Assembly (NCBI RefSeq): GCF_008831285.2
Contig: NC_045145.1
Span: 4,010,723-4,074,722 of the forward strand
Origin: Nymphaea colorata
Lineage: Eukaryota > Streptophyta > Magnoliopsida > Nymphaeales > Nymphaeaceae
Direction: 5' to 3'
DNA length: 64,000 nt
The position numbers and the translations under genes are program-made. Positions 35,301 to 46,589 of this stretch are shown here, piece by piece; within the stretch, counting starts at the first letter, position 1, and every line of letters begins with the position of its first letter. The notes under the pieces are model-generated. The model saw only the letters and a program-made list of their open reading frames with translations, did not search any database and was not told where the DNA came from.

Positions 35301-37020
35301 GCCACTATTTCTGTTTGTAATTTAAAGAAGATGTGCTGGGATGTGTTTTCAGAGGCCTCTGTACTGACACCGACACTAAGTTTCTTCATTACTTATCTGA
35401 GAGATAACTTATCTCTTAGATAATAGGAGGCTATTTCAGTCCTTGTAACTTGTGCGTACATTTATTAGGCAGGTTTATGGTGAACTACCATGGTAACACA
35501 ATGCTAAATTAAACTTTGTCATCCTTACCAGCTCCTAACAACATTCATGATCCATTCATACATGCACATAAGAGAATGGTAAAGAAAGTGTCCATCACTG
35601 TTATTTTATGGAAATGAAAAGTGGGTTTTTTTTTTTTTGAATAACTGATAATTTTTTTTTGCATTTTTGCCTGTTGCATTTTGCATGTGGTTTCACTTTT
35701 TCTGGTTTTTCATCTCACATTAGAAAGAATTTTACTTTGGACAGACCAAAGGTATTTTTTTCCTCTGTTGAGTAAGCTAAGCATGAAGCAATCGAAGTCA
35801 CACGGGTACTTCAGTAAGGTCCACGTACCCATGTTGCCGTACCGGTACCCAAAATGGGTACTTGGACACACTCGGGTACCTTTAAAGTCAAACTGCTTAA
35901 TTTTAATTTGATTTAATTTTTTTCCACCTTACTTTTCATTCTATTTCTTGAGTTATTGTTCATTAACATACTAATGTTTTTATTTATATCATTTGTTTAC
36001 TGAAATGTTGCTTTCATTTTGATTTTTTTGTGTTATTTTGCATCATACCCATACCCATGTGACTTAGGAAGCAATCATTCCCTGTACTCACTGCTGTTGG
36101 TTATGTGGATGTTCATTTTTTTATTTTTTGTTTTTAATGCTACACTAACTGGTATCCTGAGTCTGTTACAAAATGAATCACTAGAGAGTCCAATGAGCTT
36201 CCTATTTAGTTGCCTATTTTATATTTATCTGTGAGAGAGAGAGTTATTAATACAAAACTCACATTTGGAAAAGCAGATAGGGATGTTAGGTAAGTGACAT
36301 TCAGGGTTGTTCATATATCAGCTGAGGCCTTGTTACATTTCTTGAAGGTCCGATTGTGGATGGAGGACATTCTGTGGGAAAAAAGACATGAGATGGATAT
36401 CTATCGTTGCAAAGGGATATTAAATGTCCATGGATCTGAACGACTGCATACACTGCAGGTTTTTCTTTCCCTTCTCTGCTGCCTATATTGCTATGAGTTG
36501 GTTTGACTACTTCAGTAGAAAAGCCAAGTCCATCTTTCTTTTCTCTAGAAGGGAAACTAGTATCATCTGTCCCTGGTGTCAACCAAGTCAATGGCCTCTT
36601 TGTAGTAAGGTCTTGCTTGACTAAAACTGTTTGGGTGGCTTCAGATATCCCATGGAAATAATCTCTACCTTCTCAGTAGTTCTTCATACAGTCTCTATGA
36701 TTCTACATTGATGTGTTTATCAGGCTGTCAGGGATCTATATGAGATTGTTCCAGCAAGAAGATGGGAGCATGGACAGACCAGGTCAAACAAAATAGTATT
36801 CATAGGTAACTGCATATAAACATTTTGTTGTACACTACTTGTTATTTCTTGTCCTTTTCAGATGCTGTTAGGGACATCCTTGTTGAGTTGTCTCATTCCA
36901 GTCATATAGAGGTTTCTTTACATTGTGTTGTTCCTGTTGTTTCTTGTCCTATTAGGTCGAAGATTGGATGAAGATGTTCTTAGGACATCTTTGAAGAGTT
37001 GTCTCTTACCAGTGATGTAG
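29343..37020 (+). CDS. COBW/G3E-family GTPase metallochaperone (CBWD/ZNG1-like)
   Basis: Nine exons: 29343-29507, 30451-30668, 31086-31200, 32996-33085, 33360-33545, 34263-34379, 36348-36458, 36724-36805 and 36956-37020. All introns are GT-AG and the joined frame gives 382 residues. Visible motifs are Walker A GYLGAGKST (47-55), split from the rest by intron 1; NEFGE (74-78); the metal-binding GCVCC (105-109, Cys106/108/109); ETTGLANP (135-142, a Walker B-like segment with Asn where Asp is common); and NKVD (202-205) for guanine recognition. A CobW C-terminal domain lies at about 285-375 and ends near KIVFIGRRLDEDVL. G3E proteins of this group use GTP hydrolysis to deliver metal; the ZNG1 branch passes zinc to methionine aminopeptidase. 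That role is inferred from the family. The length matches CBWD proteins. Introns 3 and 6 contain transposon insertions. Confidence 0.93.
31676..31720. repeat. (CA)n microsatellite in intron 3 of the GTPase gene
   Basis: A run of AC dinucleotides with three interruptions. Confidence 0.9.
31740..31855. repeat. GACTAGT-type intronic repeat, copy 1
   Basis: The segment contains TTGACTAGTC, GGTTTGACAA, GTCAGTTGACGACTGG and ends GATTTTAACTACTAAG. The same word order occurs at about 32518-32660 and about 35165-35260, all within introns of the GTPase gene. The class is unknown; it may be a MITE or a piece of a larger hAT-like element. Confidence 0.5.
32518..32660. repeat. GACTAGT-type intronic repeat, copy 2
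   Basis: It contains TTGACTAGTCCGACC, CTAGTCACTGGTTTG, ACCAGCTGACTGGTTG and ends GATTTTGACAGCTAAG. It is the best-preserved of the three copies. Confidence 0.55.
35165..35260. repeat. GACTAGT-type intronic repeat, copy 3
   Basis: It contains ACTAGTTGCTGGTCTG, GTCAGTTGATGACC, GCTAGTTGATCGGC and ends GATTTTGACAACTAAG. It lies in intron 6 of the GTPase gene. Confidence 0.5.
35793..36067. mobile_element. 275-bp hAT-like element in intron 6, perfect target duplication
   Basis: The octamer GAAGCAAT flanks both ends (35785-35792 and 36068-36075; the next base, C, also matches). The ends are CGAAGTCACACGGGTAC and, in reverse complement, CTAAGTCACATGGGTAT, a clear terminal inverted repeat. The left part contains GTACC/GGTACC motifs. 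If the ninth matching base is counted, a Mutator-like origin (9-bp duplication) is the alternative. Confidence 0.8.
36838..36932 (+). pseudogene. Degenerate duplicate of the terminal exon
   Basis: The sequence TTTCTTGTCCTTTTCAG followed by GATGCTGTTAGGGACATC and GAGTTGTCTCATTCCAGT closely resembles the acceptor tract and coding part of exon 9 (36936-37020), about 95 bases further on. It keeps a usable AG acceptor at 36860-36861. Splicing to it would give a different C terminus, because the match to the stop codon region has changed. It is probably a tandem duplication of the gene's 3' end. Confidence 0.75.
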
Positions 37021-37427
37021 GGTTTGTTTTTCATACACAGCAAGGTTAGTCATGGTAAGCACCTCTTTCTCAATTCTCACAGAAACTTTTCATAGATCAG
37101 ATAACGAAATCATTGAGAATGGTTTCGCTGGGTCATTTATTAATCTCCTGGTCTCTAATGCATGCTCGATGTGGACTATAGGTAGATTTTTGAATTCCTA
37201 GTGTGTATACTGAGGGTCAATTTTATTTCGTCTACATTGGATTTCATGACGCATATCATCATTTCTTGTGTTGAAATCAGAATTTGGGGTTGGCATTTTA
37301 CTTCTGTTTTACGTTCTCCTCCTTTGTTGATTGATATTGAATGGTACGTCATATCTGAATTGAACTGAAGATCCTCAGGTTTTAGGATCTGTGAATTTAA
37401 AATCAGATCCTCTCCCTTCTGATCTTA
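37021..37427. other. 3' flank of the GTPase gene
   Basis: The likely 3' UTR and downstream spacer. No gene or repeat is recognised. Confidence 0.5.
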
Positions 37428-37877
37428 CGCTTTGTTTGGTTGGAGGAAAAGAAAGAGATGGAAATGAAGGGAATGGGAAGGGAAGGGAAGGGAAGGGAAG
37501 AGAAAGGAAAGGGAAAGGAATGGAATGAAAAAGAATGAAAAGAGTGATTAAAAAGTTTGTTTGGATGGAAATGGAAGGAAAGAGAAAGGGAAGGGAAAGT
37601 AATGGAATGGAAAGGAATGGAAAAAGTTGATTAAAAAGACTAAATAGCACATGGATTTAGAAAGGAGGGAAAGAAAAGGAGGGGTAGTGTGGGAATAAAA
37701 AACTCTTCCACTTACCTTTCTTTCCTTTCCCTCCCAATCCATCCGATTTGGGAGGGAAGGGATTTACACTAAACAATCCCTCCCTTTCCTTTCTTTTCCT
37801 TTCCCTCCCCTTGCAGCCAAACACATTTTACTCTTTTTCCTCCCTTTCCCTCCATTTCCTTCCTACCAAACAGGCCC
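37428..37877. mobile_element. Tourist-like (PIF/Harbinger) MITE
   Basis: The ends CGCTTTGTTTGGTTGG and, in reverse complement, GGGCCTGTTTGGTAGG are an imperfect terminal inverted repeat of the TGTTTGG type. The trinucleotide TTA flanks both ends (37425-37427 and 37878-37880), the target site of PIF/Harbinger elements. The left arm is almost pure purine (GGAA-rich) and the right arm pyrimidine, so the arms could pair into a long hairpin. Confidence 0.75.
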
Positions 37878-39856
37878 TTAGAGCGGACCTACTAACAATG
37901 TAAAGTGGTGGAGAATGGGTCTTAACTGTGGATCTCAAGTGCAACTTGAGATCATTAGTTTGACAAGCTGTGAATTTGATGTGGGCTCCTGGCAATAATC
38001 AGCAAACCTCGTTGGAGCCATAGAATTAAGGTCCTTGTCATTCCAAAGTGCATTTTAGCGTCTCCTTACGTGTTTTTCTCCTTAATGCAGTGACTTGCTG
38101 ACAAATTTGAATGGGATATTACTGGACCCTACAGGGACGAGGGAGTAATTCTTTAGAATGAGATCTCACAACCCAAATGAAGACTTCAACCATATCTTCT
38201 AAGACATCAATCTTTGTCATTTGTTTGTTGGATCTTTGGGATAATTGATCAGGAAAGGGGATAATATTTGAGGAAATGATAATTCTTTCTCAGCACGTCG
38301 GTTTTAGATGCTTTAAGAACACATTCTTTCACCATTAGCTTTTAAGGGAGAGTTTGGGTTTCATTTTTAAATGGTATTTCAGAAGATCTGAAAAATATCT
38401 CAGTATGTATGATATGTAATTCATCTTCATGGCCTGGCAAGATTATAGTATCGTAGTAGGTTTTGTGATTGAATGAACGCTACGATGCATATGTCAACTG
38501 AATTGTCCCAAATGCAGATCGATTTTAATAGGGTATTGTAGGAAAATTGCATCTGATAAACAATGCAATTCAATTCCAAAGCCAAATCTGTCAAGAATGA
38601 AATCCAAAATAAGTTTACGTCCAACTTATATTGTTGTGGATTTACGTTAGTTTTAGAAAGTTGCATCTGCGTCCACCTTCTAGTTTTACGTCAGTCTACT
38701 TTCAGATTGAATTTTCTTCCATATCCTGCTATTTAGATTTAATCAGATTCAAATTAGATTCAATTTTCCTACCATGTATCAGATCCAAATCTCTTATCAT
38801 ACCCTGGTAATCACCTTCACTTTTCTTGCTATACCCTGCTAAATGAATCTGAATTTGGTCTCATAGTTGTATGAATCTAATCCGCTGACATCCTGCTATT
38901 GCTTCAGACTGTGGGGCCAAGTTGGATCCTTAATCTTTGGTTTTCTGTGAAGTATACAACAAACCCGCTGGTCGTCCACGGTAACTTTTGGCAATTTACC
39001 ATATGTTTTGATCCTACTCGGGAGGAGTATATTGTTAAGCTAAATAAGTCAATGCTATTATAAGACTGTTAGATTGGAAGGTCAAGATGATGTCTTTTTC
39101 CTCTCTTGTTTTAAGATTCTTAAATTGAAGGGTCAAGATAAGGTTTCTTTTGTCCCTTGGAAATGTCGATGTAAATGTAAAATGCTATTTTTTTATTCTT
39201 AAATTCCAGTTCTGGTGAACGCTTTTCAACCATTTAATATGATTGCAATGCTGGCAAGTAAAATGCCAATTGTGAAGATTCTCTTGGAAAGAAAACCATT
39301 GCAGGTGTTGGCTGCTGCTTCGGTTGTTAGATAAGCAGCCAAAATTTCTCTCGTCTAGTTCAAATAAACAGAGAACCACTTTTTCGAGGAATAGAGAGGT
39401 AAGAAATCCAGGTGCAAGCTGTCAAAATGAAGCATCCAAGTCTCGTAGTTATTTAAACTTTTTTAAACTCAAGGTTTCCGTGACTTGCTCTCTCATCTAA
39501 TCACGAAAACCAAAATTGTGCTGCATATCCTCAAATTTCCTTTTTCATTTCCCTTTTACGTAACAAAATTTGTTTTCAAGTATTGAATATATTTTTCTCA
39601 AAAGTCGGTTTTTAAAACTCACCCTTCAGAAAAGATCTACTAATCTGCTGAATCTAAAGAGTTAAGATGGTCTCTGAGCAGGTACTTTTGAAAATTTGGT
39701 TTCCTAAAAATCTATAAATTATGTGTTCAAACGAAGAAACGTGGGCAGTTGTCAAAATAGCTGACGACTGATAAGGTTGAAATGGAAGAATAATAGCCAG
39801 TGGCGGAGAATAATTAACACATGCTCAAATAATGAAAAACGAAAAAGTCGTAAGAA

Positions 39857-40257
39857 CGTATTTTGTCAAAATCAAAATGTCTTTACGAATTCAAAATTGA
39901 CATTTGTGCCTGTAAAGCACCTTGATCACAATGAAGAAACCTTTATCAGTAATTTTGAATACAAGAAGAAACTAAAGCATCACTATTTAATAACGTATTT
40001 TGTCAAAATCAAAATGTCTTTACGAATTCAAAATTGACATTTGTGCCTGTAAAGCACCTTGTTCACAATGAAGAAACCTTTATCAGTAATTTTGAATACA
40101 AGAAGAAACTAAAGCATCACTATTTAATAACGTATTTTGTCAAAATCAAAATGTCTTTACGAATTCAAAATTGACATTTGTGCCTGTAAAGCACCTTGAT
40201 CACAATTAAGAAACCTTTATCAGTAATTTTGAATATAAGAAGAAACTAAAGCATCTC
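39857..40257. repeat. 137-bp tandem repeat, three units
   Basis: Units start with CGTATTTTGTCAAAATCAAA at 39857, 39994 and 40131, exactly 137 bases apart. The units are nearly identical; the last ends near 40257. 137 is not a multiple of 3, so no long repeated protein results. Confidence 0.92.
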
Positions 40258-41916
40258 TATATAACTACAATCATTGGTCTGTTTAGAATAATCGCAGTTT
40301 TGTTACTTTTGTCTGAAGTCTGATTTTGAGCAAAAATAAAAAGGAGGATTTTGGTATCCAATCATAAAAGAATTTGTACTAGTGTTTTTCACAAAGCAGA
40401 CTCTATATATTGCTCTGTGAAGAAACTAAAGCATCAACCTAAGAAAATGTTTTCCAACTACAAGTGTAAGATTTGCGAGGCTTACAAAATATTATTTGCA
40501 TTTTCAATAAATAGTTTTTATGCATGTACTAAGTTGTTGGACGTGAAGATTGCATCACTGGGATTAGACTTTTGAAAGGATCCTCATAGATGCAAGGCTC
40601 ATCTCTTATCTATTAAATCAAGTCAACGGTGAAATGCCTGTTTATGTTTAAAAACTAATTTTTTTCAGTAACAAGTTTGCATGAAGGATTTAGATGAGCT
40701 TCACTACCTGGTATAGAGGCCAAAAAAAGATCAGGTTGATTCTTTCCCAACAAAATTGTATATATAATATTCTAAACAAACATGCATGATGTATAGAAGC
40801 CAATACCATATCCACGGCAACTTTGTGTAGGAGCAGCATGCGGGCACTTCAATATTCTACCATGGCAAAGTCTGAGATTTCATGCATTAAGAAGGTCTGT
40901 TGCATTGGCCAGGCAGTAAGCACTGGAGCTTACCGCACACTAAAGTGAATATCTGAGACACGCTATCAGGTATTTCAGCCTTTGGTACTAACGTAGCTAG
41001 ATTGTCAAAGATGACTACATAACAGGAGATCTATACGTAGCTATATGGTTTATTGGCTGTAATTTGGTGCCATGAAGCTCCAAGAAAGTCAATAGTCTCC
41101 AAATCTAGCACGAAGGCATAATATCGAGCTACTATAACACCATTGCCGAAATCATGTGGATAAATTTTTTTTACATGCTAGAGCATTGTGTATCTCAAGT
41201 TGAGAAGCCTATTCTTTGGTTCTTTTATATTGAAGCGCCATATCTGCTGTCACATCTAGTGTATCATAATTACCACAACAAATATAATGCAATAGAACAC
41301 TTGCTCTATAACACTGCAAAAGTTCAATCCCTGTGTCTAAGATTCTAAAGAATCCTAAGGACTTGTAAAGGAGGTTGTAAAGTGATTAATTTTTTTTGTT
41401 CCTAGCTTTTTTGGGTTGGAAATGAAATTGCTAAGAGCTGAGTTGAAATATAATAATCGGGTCGTCACAATGCTATCAGAGTCAGGATCAACACTTGGAC
41501 CCTAAGATCACACACACGGGCTTATGTACATTAAGGATGTGTGAATTGTAACACTATAAAAATTTAGTCTCTGTATTCAAAATTGTAAAGAATTTTGGAG
41601 GGCATATAAATGAAGTTGCTAAGTGATTGACCTAAGTCTTAACCTTTTTTAAATTTGAAACCAAATTCAAACTGCTAAAGGGTGGATTGGGATTCGCCAG
41701 TTAGGTCATTACATTCTTAGAGAAATCTTGCTAGACGAGAAATGAAAATACAATATATTTCTACTGATGGTACTAGATTACAAAGCCTTGAATAGTTATT
41801 ACCGCAACAATAAACCAGATGGCATGCTCAATCTCATCAATTTTGATATTCTTACCAATAGGATAAGGTAGAGGGGATGTTATGGGTAATGGTAATAATA
41901 TTGGAGAAGGAAGCGT

Positions 41917-42075
41917 GAAAGTATGATATGCTGAAAGAGACAAGTTGACAAAGAGGAAAACAAATGGAGCTACTACAGAGAAAGTATGATATGCTGAAAG
42001 AGACAAGTTGGTGTGAAAGTATGATATGCTGAAAAAGACAAGTTGACAAAGAGGAAAACAAATGGAGCTACTACA
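41917..42075. repeat. Local tandem duplication, three partial units
   Basis: GAAAGTATGATATGCTGAAA occurs at 41917, 41980 and 42015. The first and third are followed by the same 60 bases ending CTACTACAGAGA. The minus-strand open frame over it is an artefact of the repeat. Confidence 0.85.
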
Positions 42076-43079
42076 GAGACATAGAGAATCTATGATGAAG
42101 GCAAGTGCAAATAAGTCAGCAAGTGAAGACAAAGGCCTTACAATGATCAAGGAAAAAATTCAATTGGGGCAAGTGAGGATGCACGATATCAAGGCAAATG
42201 TTTAACCAAGAACAGGTCCTTTAGTGGACAACTTTTTTATTTTTATCTAGAATCTTAAGACTGGTATACCTAATTCAATAAGAGGTAGAGCAAAAATTCT
42301 TATGTAGGGGGATCCATCATTATCTTATTAAAATCATAGGTATACATGGTTGTTTTAGAATTTTCTTTTGAAAAAAGTTGCATCTCAAGCTTCACATTTT
42401 CCAAGCTTCAGGTGGATGTAGGCCGCCTTACTTGACCACTAGCGTTCAATGATACAAGAATCAGTAAGGATACATTAATTAATCTTAGGCATGAAACTTG
42501 TAAAGAATTGCATTCAATTAGTTTGGCAAGATCATGAAGATACATTTCTGGAATATTTAGAAATTTTTATTGATTGTCAGCTGTTTTATTGTCAATTCTT
42601 TATGCTAACATCAGTTTATTTTCAAATAGAAATGAATTTCATTACAAAGGACCATTCGAGTATTCCACTTCAAGGTGCTTTCATTCACTAAAACAGATGG
42701 ATTGAATAACTGTCATGGTGAAATGGTCAGAAATAAGATTACAAATGCTACATCGATGTCACTAGGAGCATCTTTGAAGTGCTACATCGGTGGCACTTCT
42801 CCAGGGCCATTATTGGGCCCCAAATTTCTACTTGACCATGGTAGCTGCAGATCTCCAATTCTAATGGTTGAGAACCATCAGTGATTGTATATCACTAACA
42901 CTACTGACACTGTAAAACTTGGTTTTTATTGATAATAGGATAACATCATTGTACATGACTCTATTATGATGGTTGAGTACCATTAGTGATTGAGCACCAT
43001 TTGCAATTGTGTATCTAGGTGACCAGAAGGATAACAACTCACTACTCTTAAACAAGGTCTAAAGGTCTCCCTCATATCT

Positions 43080-43347
43080 TGAAACTCACTCTCACACATA
43101 AAACAGACAAGAGAACAAAATTTTTTATGTGGTTTGGCTTACAACATACATCCACAAAGGAAACACAACAAAGACTTTTTCATTACTTTGTTCTTTCCAT
43201 TTTTGCTTCAATGGTAGGGATGAAGATGACAAAGGAAATGCACACAACTATTATGACAACATGCGCTACACCTTCCACCTTAATGCCCTGAGATAGGAAA
43301 GGCAATGACACACTTTCATTTTCAAGTGGTGGAAACCGTTGCTAACA
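43080..43347 (-). repeat. 3' LTR of the copia element
   Basis: About 268 bp. On the minus strand it begins TGTTAGCAACGG and ends in GAGTTTCA. The first 120 bases on the plus strand match 48154-48275. A polypurine tract (plus strand ACTCCCCTTC, 43349-43358) adjoins it. Confidence 0.7.
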
Positions 43348-43359
43348 AACTCCCCTTCA

Positions 43360-43900
43360 AGTTGGCGAGCTTATATCCATCAGCCCCAACTTGGTAGTGA
43401 TCCAATGATGGCGATCTGTTCCTACTGGTTTAGTGAATATGTCAGCCAGTTGCTCTTGAGTCCGCACATGAAGATTACATATAATTTTACTTTGAATTTT
43501 TTCTCAATTGAAGTGACAATCTACTTTAATATGCTTTGTTCGTTCATGAAATATTGGGTTTTTCGACTTTAATTCCTATATCTTGAAAGAGTGCCTTGAC
43601 CCAGATGAATTCATTAGTACAAGCTGTCATTGCTCTGTATTCGGTTCAGCACTTGAACTGGTCACTATTGTTTGTTTTTTTTACTTTTCTGTCACAAGGT
43701 ACCTTACAACAAAGGTGCAATATTTGACAATAGATCATTTGTCAATCTGGTATCCAGCCCAATCAGCATCAATATACTCAATGATGTCAAACATGTTATT
43801 TCTTTTCATGAGAACTCCTTTACCTGGACTAGCTTTCAAATATCTTAATATTGATGAGCAGCTTCTAGATGTGTCGACCGTGGATCCTGCATGAATTGAT
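43360..43900 (-). pseudogene. copia RNase H, decayed
   Basis: The minus strand encodes a Tyr-Leu-Arg-Tyr-Leu-Lys start, YIDADWAG, a segment ending TSSSAE and, near the end, QLADIFTKPVG, all hallmarks of the RNase H end of copia polyproteins. Several stops interrupt the frame. Confidence 0.75.
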
Positions 43901-44052
43901 TGATAAGGTTGACTGCAAATGTAATGTCCGATCAGGTGATAGTTAGATAAATTAATTTTCCAACCTAGCGCTGAAAACTTTGAAAATTTTGCAGAGTTTC
44001 ACCTTCATCTTTTCTGTTCTTACAATCAGGATCTAGTGGAATTGATGCCGGC

Positions 44053-44636
44053 TTAGCTCCCAAAAAACTTGTCTTTGAGTAAATGAAGAGTGTACTTTCT
44101 TTGACATAAGAATATACATTGTTTTGAATGAGCTGCCTTGATTCCCAAAAAATACTGAAGTTTGCCTAGATTCTTGATTTTGAATTGGTTGTGTAGTAAG
44201 CTTTTGACTTTTTTTATCTCGTCCTTTTTGTCACCTATAACATATATCGTCAATGTATACAAGGAGTATGTGTGTACCTTGATGTGAGTGAGAGGTGAAC
44301 ATGGTGTGATCTGAGCTGCTTTGTCTGAATCCATTTTTTATAAGAACATTGCTTAGCTTGGAGAACCATGATTGTGGAGATTGTTTGAGGCCATAAATAA
44401 ATTTTTTTTAGTTTGCATACAAGTCCTTCTTGATAATTGATGCTCTGAGGTGGATCCACATATACCTCTTCTGCTAAATGACCATGTAAGAAGGCGTGTT
44501 TCACTTTTAGTGGGGAAGGAACCATAGTCCATGTCTGATTCTTTTCTGGAGCCTTAAATTCTTCATTCATAGTCTGTCTCCACTTTTTATCAGAGTTGGC
44601 TTCAAGGTTATTGGTGAGAATGAGTGTCAATGACAT
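44053..44636 (-). pseudogene. copia reverse transcriptase, decayed
   Basis: Minus-strand pieces include a W-x-x-A/T-M-x-x-E-x-x-A start followed by NQTWTMVP, KHAFLHGHLAEEVYVDPPQ, and IKNLGKLQYFLGI, in reverse transcriptase order. The catalytic Tyr-Val-Asp-Asp is corrupted (the frame reads IYVIGD nearby). Frameshifts separate the pieces. Confidence 0.8.
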
Positions 44637-45059
44637 AATTGATAAATGGATGACAAGTTTCTAAAATCAGCTTGGTGCTCAATGGGATGCTTCGTGGGTG
44701 ATTGGACTAGGTGAGAACAAAAACTATAGAAGTCACTAAAGCGAGTAGGGGGTCGACTATCGTAGCTAGACCTTCTCACTATGGGGTTCGTGGCCATGGA
44801 CAATGGGTGAACTCTGAAGCAGTGACTTTAGTATGGGTTCAGTGTCAGGATGAGCTGGTTGGATTTGGGATTCTAAGAGGGTTCATGGTTAGTTGGATCA
44901 TTCAGTTCTTGATTGGGTGAAGGTAGTGTAGGTGATGACATGGTATGGATGGAGTTCCTGGCAAGGGGGACTGGTTAAAAACATCAAAGAAAGGAGGAAC
45001 TAGTTGGGTAGGTTCATTGTGGTGTCTATAGGTCTCTCCCTCACGATGAAGTGTGTCTA

Positions 45060-46515
45060 GAAAAAAAGGTTCTTCTTCAAAAAATTTTACATCCCTTAAA
45101 ATATAGTCTCTTAGAGGTTGGATCAAAGCATTTGAAACCTTTTTTAGAAGAGGAGTTACCAATGAAGATAAACTTGACAGCCTATTTTTGAAGTTTGTTT
45201 CCAAATGGCTCTTGGATGTGGCCAAAACACTTACAACCAAAGATTTTAAAATGATCAATAGAGACTAGTTTTTGTGTCAGAATATGCATAGGAGCCATTT
45301 TATCCATATTTTCACTTGAAAGCCAATTGATAGTGTAACAAGCAGTAACTCAGACAAATCGTTAAGCGAAACATTCATATGAAACATTAAGGCCTAAGCC
45401 ATGTTCAACAAGTGTTGATTCTTGTGTTCAGATACATCATTTTGTTGTGGCATGCCAACACACGCGGTTTGATGTAAGATGCCACAATGTCTCAAAAAAT
45501 CATGTAAAAACTCATTAATATATTCATCTCCATTGTCGGAATGAAAGTGCTTAATTTTGGTTTCAAACTGTGTCAAGATCATCCGATAAAAATTTTGAAA
45601 AACTTGGGCTACTTCATGTTTCCTTTTTAAAAGATAACCAGGAGGAGCAGGGCCCCAAACATGAGAGTGTACCAAATCAAACAATATACTATTGCATTTA
45701 GTGAGTGCAGAAAAGGGAGACAAGTAGATTTAGCAAAATTCACAAGCATCACATGCCGTAGTAGAAATAGGCAATTTTGGAAATATAGTTTTAATAGCCT
45801 TATGAGAAGCATGTCCTAAGCAAGAGTGCCACAAGTGAAATTGTTCACGTATTAAACAAAGCATATATCTTCAAATCAAGAAAATAAAGCCCATCACATT
45901 GAATCCCTCTACCAATCACATTCTTCAACGCCTAGTCCTGAAAAACAACATCCTTAGCAGAGAAAACAGCCACACAGTTATGACTTTGAGTTATTTTACT
46001 AGCAGATAAAAGATTAGTTGAAATAGTCAGGTCGAACATTCAAACATTCATACAAAACATTGAGACCCCAGCCATGTTGAACAAGTGTTGATTCTCTTGT
46101 TCATGTTGAACAAGTGTTGATTCTCCTGTTTAGCTACATCATTTTGTGGTTGGGTGCCAACACAAGTGGTTTGATGTAATATGCCATTCAGTCTCAAAAA
46201 ATCCTGTAAAAACTCATTAACATATTCACCTCCATTGTTGGAACGAAAGTGCTTAATTTTGGTTTCAAACTGTGCCAAGATCATCCAATAAAAATTTTGA
46301 AAAACTTGGGCTACTTCATGTTTCCTTTTTAAAAAAATACACCATATAACACGAGATTTATCTTCAATAAAAGTGACACAGTGGCAAAAATCAGCAACAA
46401 ATTCAAGTGGAGTGGGGCCCCAAACATCAGAGTACCAAATCGAACAATATACTTTTGCGTTCAGTTGAGTGCTGAAAAGAGAGACAAATAGATTTAGCAA
46501 ACTAACAAGCCACAT
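45060..46515 (-). pseudogene. copia integrase with internal tandem duplication
   Basis: Two diverged copies of the core lie at about 45394-45723 and 46048-46515. Both encode KRKHEVAQVFQNFY, a Phe/Gln-x-Glu-Thr-Lys-Ile-Lys-His segment, SDNGDEY or SNNGGEY, and GILHQTxCVG, the catalytic-core pattern of copia integrases. The second copy has lost the Asp of the SDNG motif. The tail (45060-45300) reads like the C-terminal part with KFIFIGNSSSKKGFKCF-like sequence. The larger duplicated block is about 45364-46022 and 46030-46795. Confidence 0.8.
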
Positions 46516-46589
46516 GCCGTAGTAGAAATAGGCAATTTTAAAAATATAGTTCTAACAGTCTTATTAGAAACATGTCTTAAACAAGAGTG

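Larger units (their letters stand above)
37881..43079. other. Gene-free region with tandem repeats
   Basis: No gene is recognised. It contains the three-unit 137-bp repeat at 39857-40257 and the short GAAAGTATGATATGCTGAAA repeats at 41917-42075. Open frames here are short and have no recognisable domain. Unmarked exons cannot be excluded without comparison to other genomes. Confidence 0.5.

Noticed and set aside
41773-42150. Minus-strand frame with repeated SISYFHTxLSLSAYHTF-like blocks
   Set aside because: The repeats come from local DNA duplication rather than from a protein family, and no start context or domain is seen.
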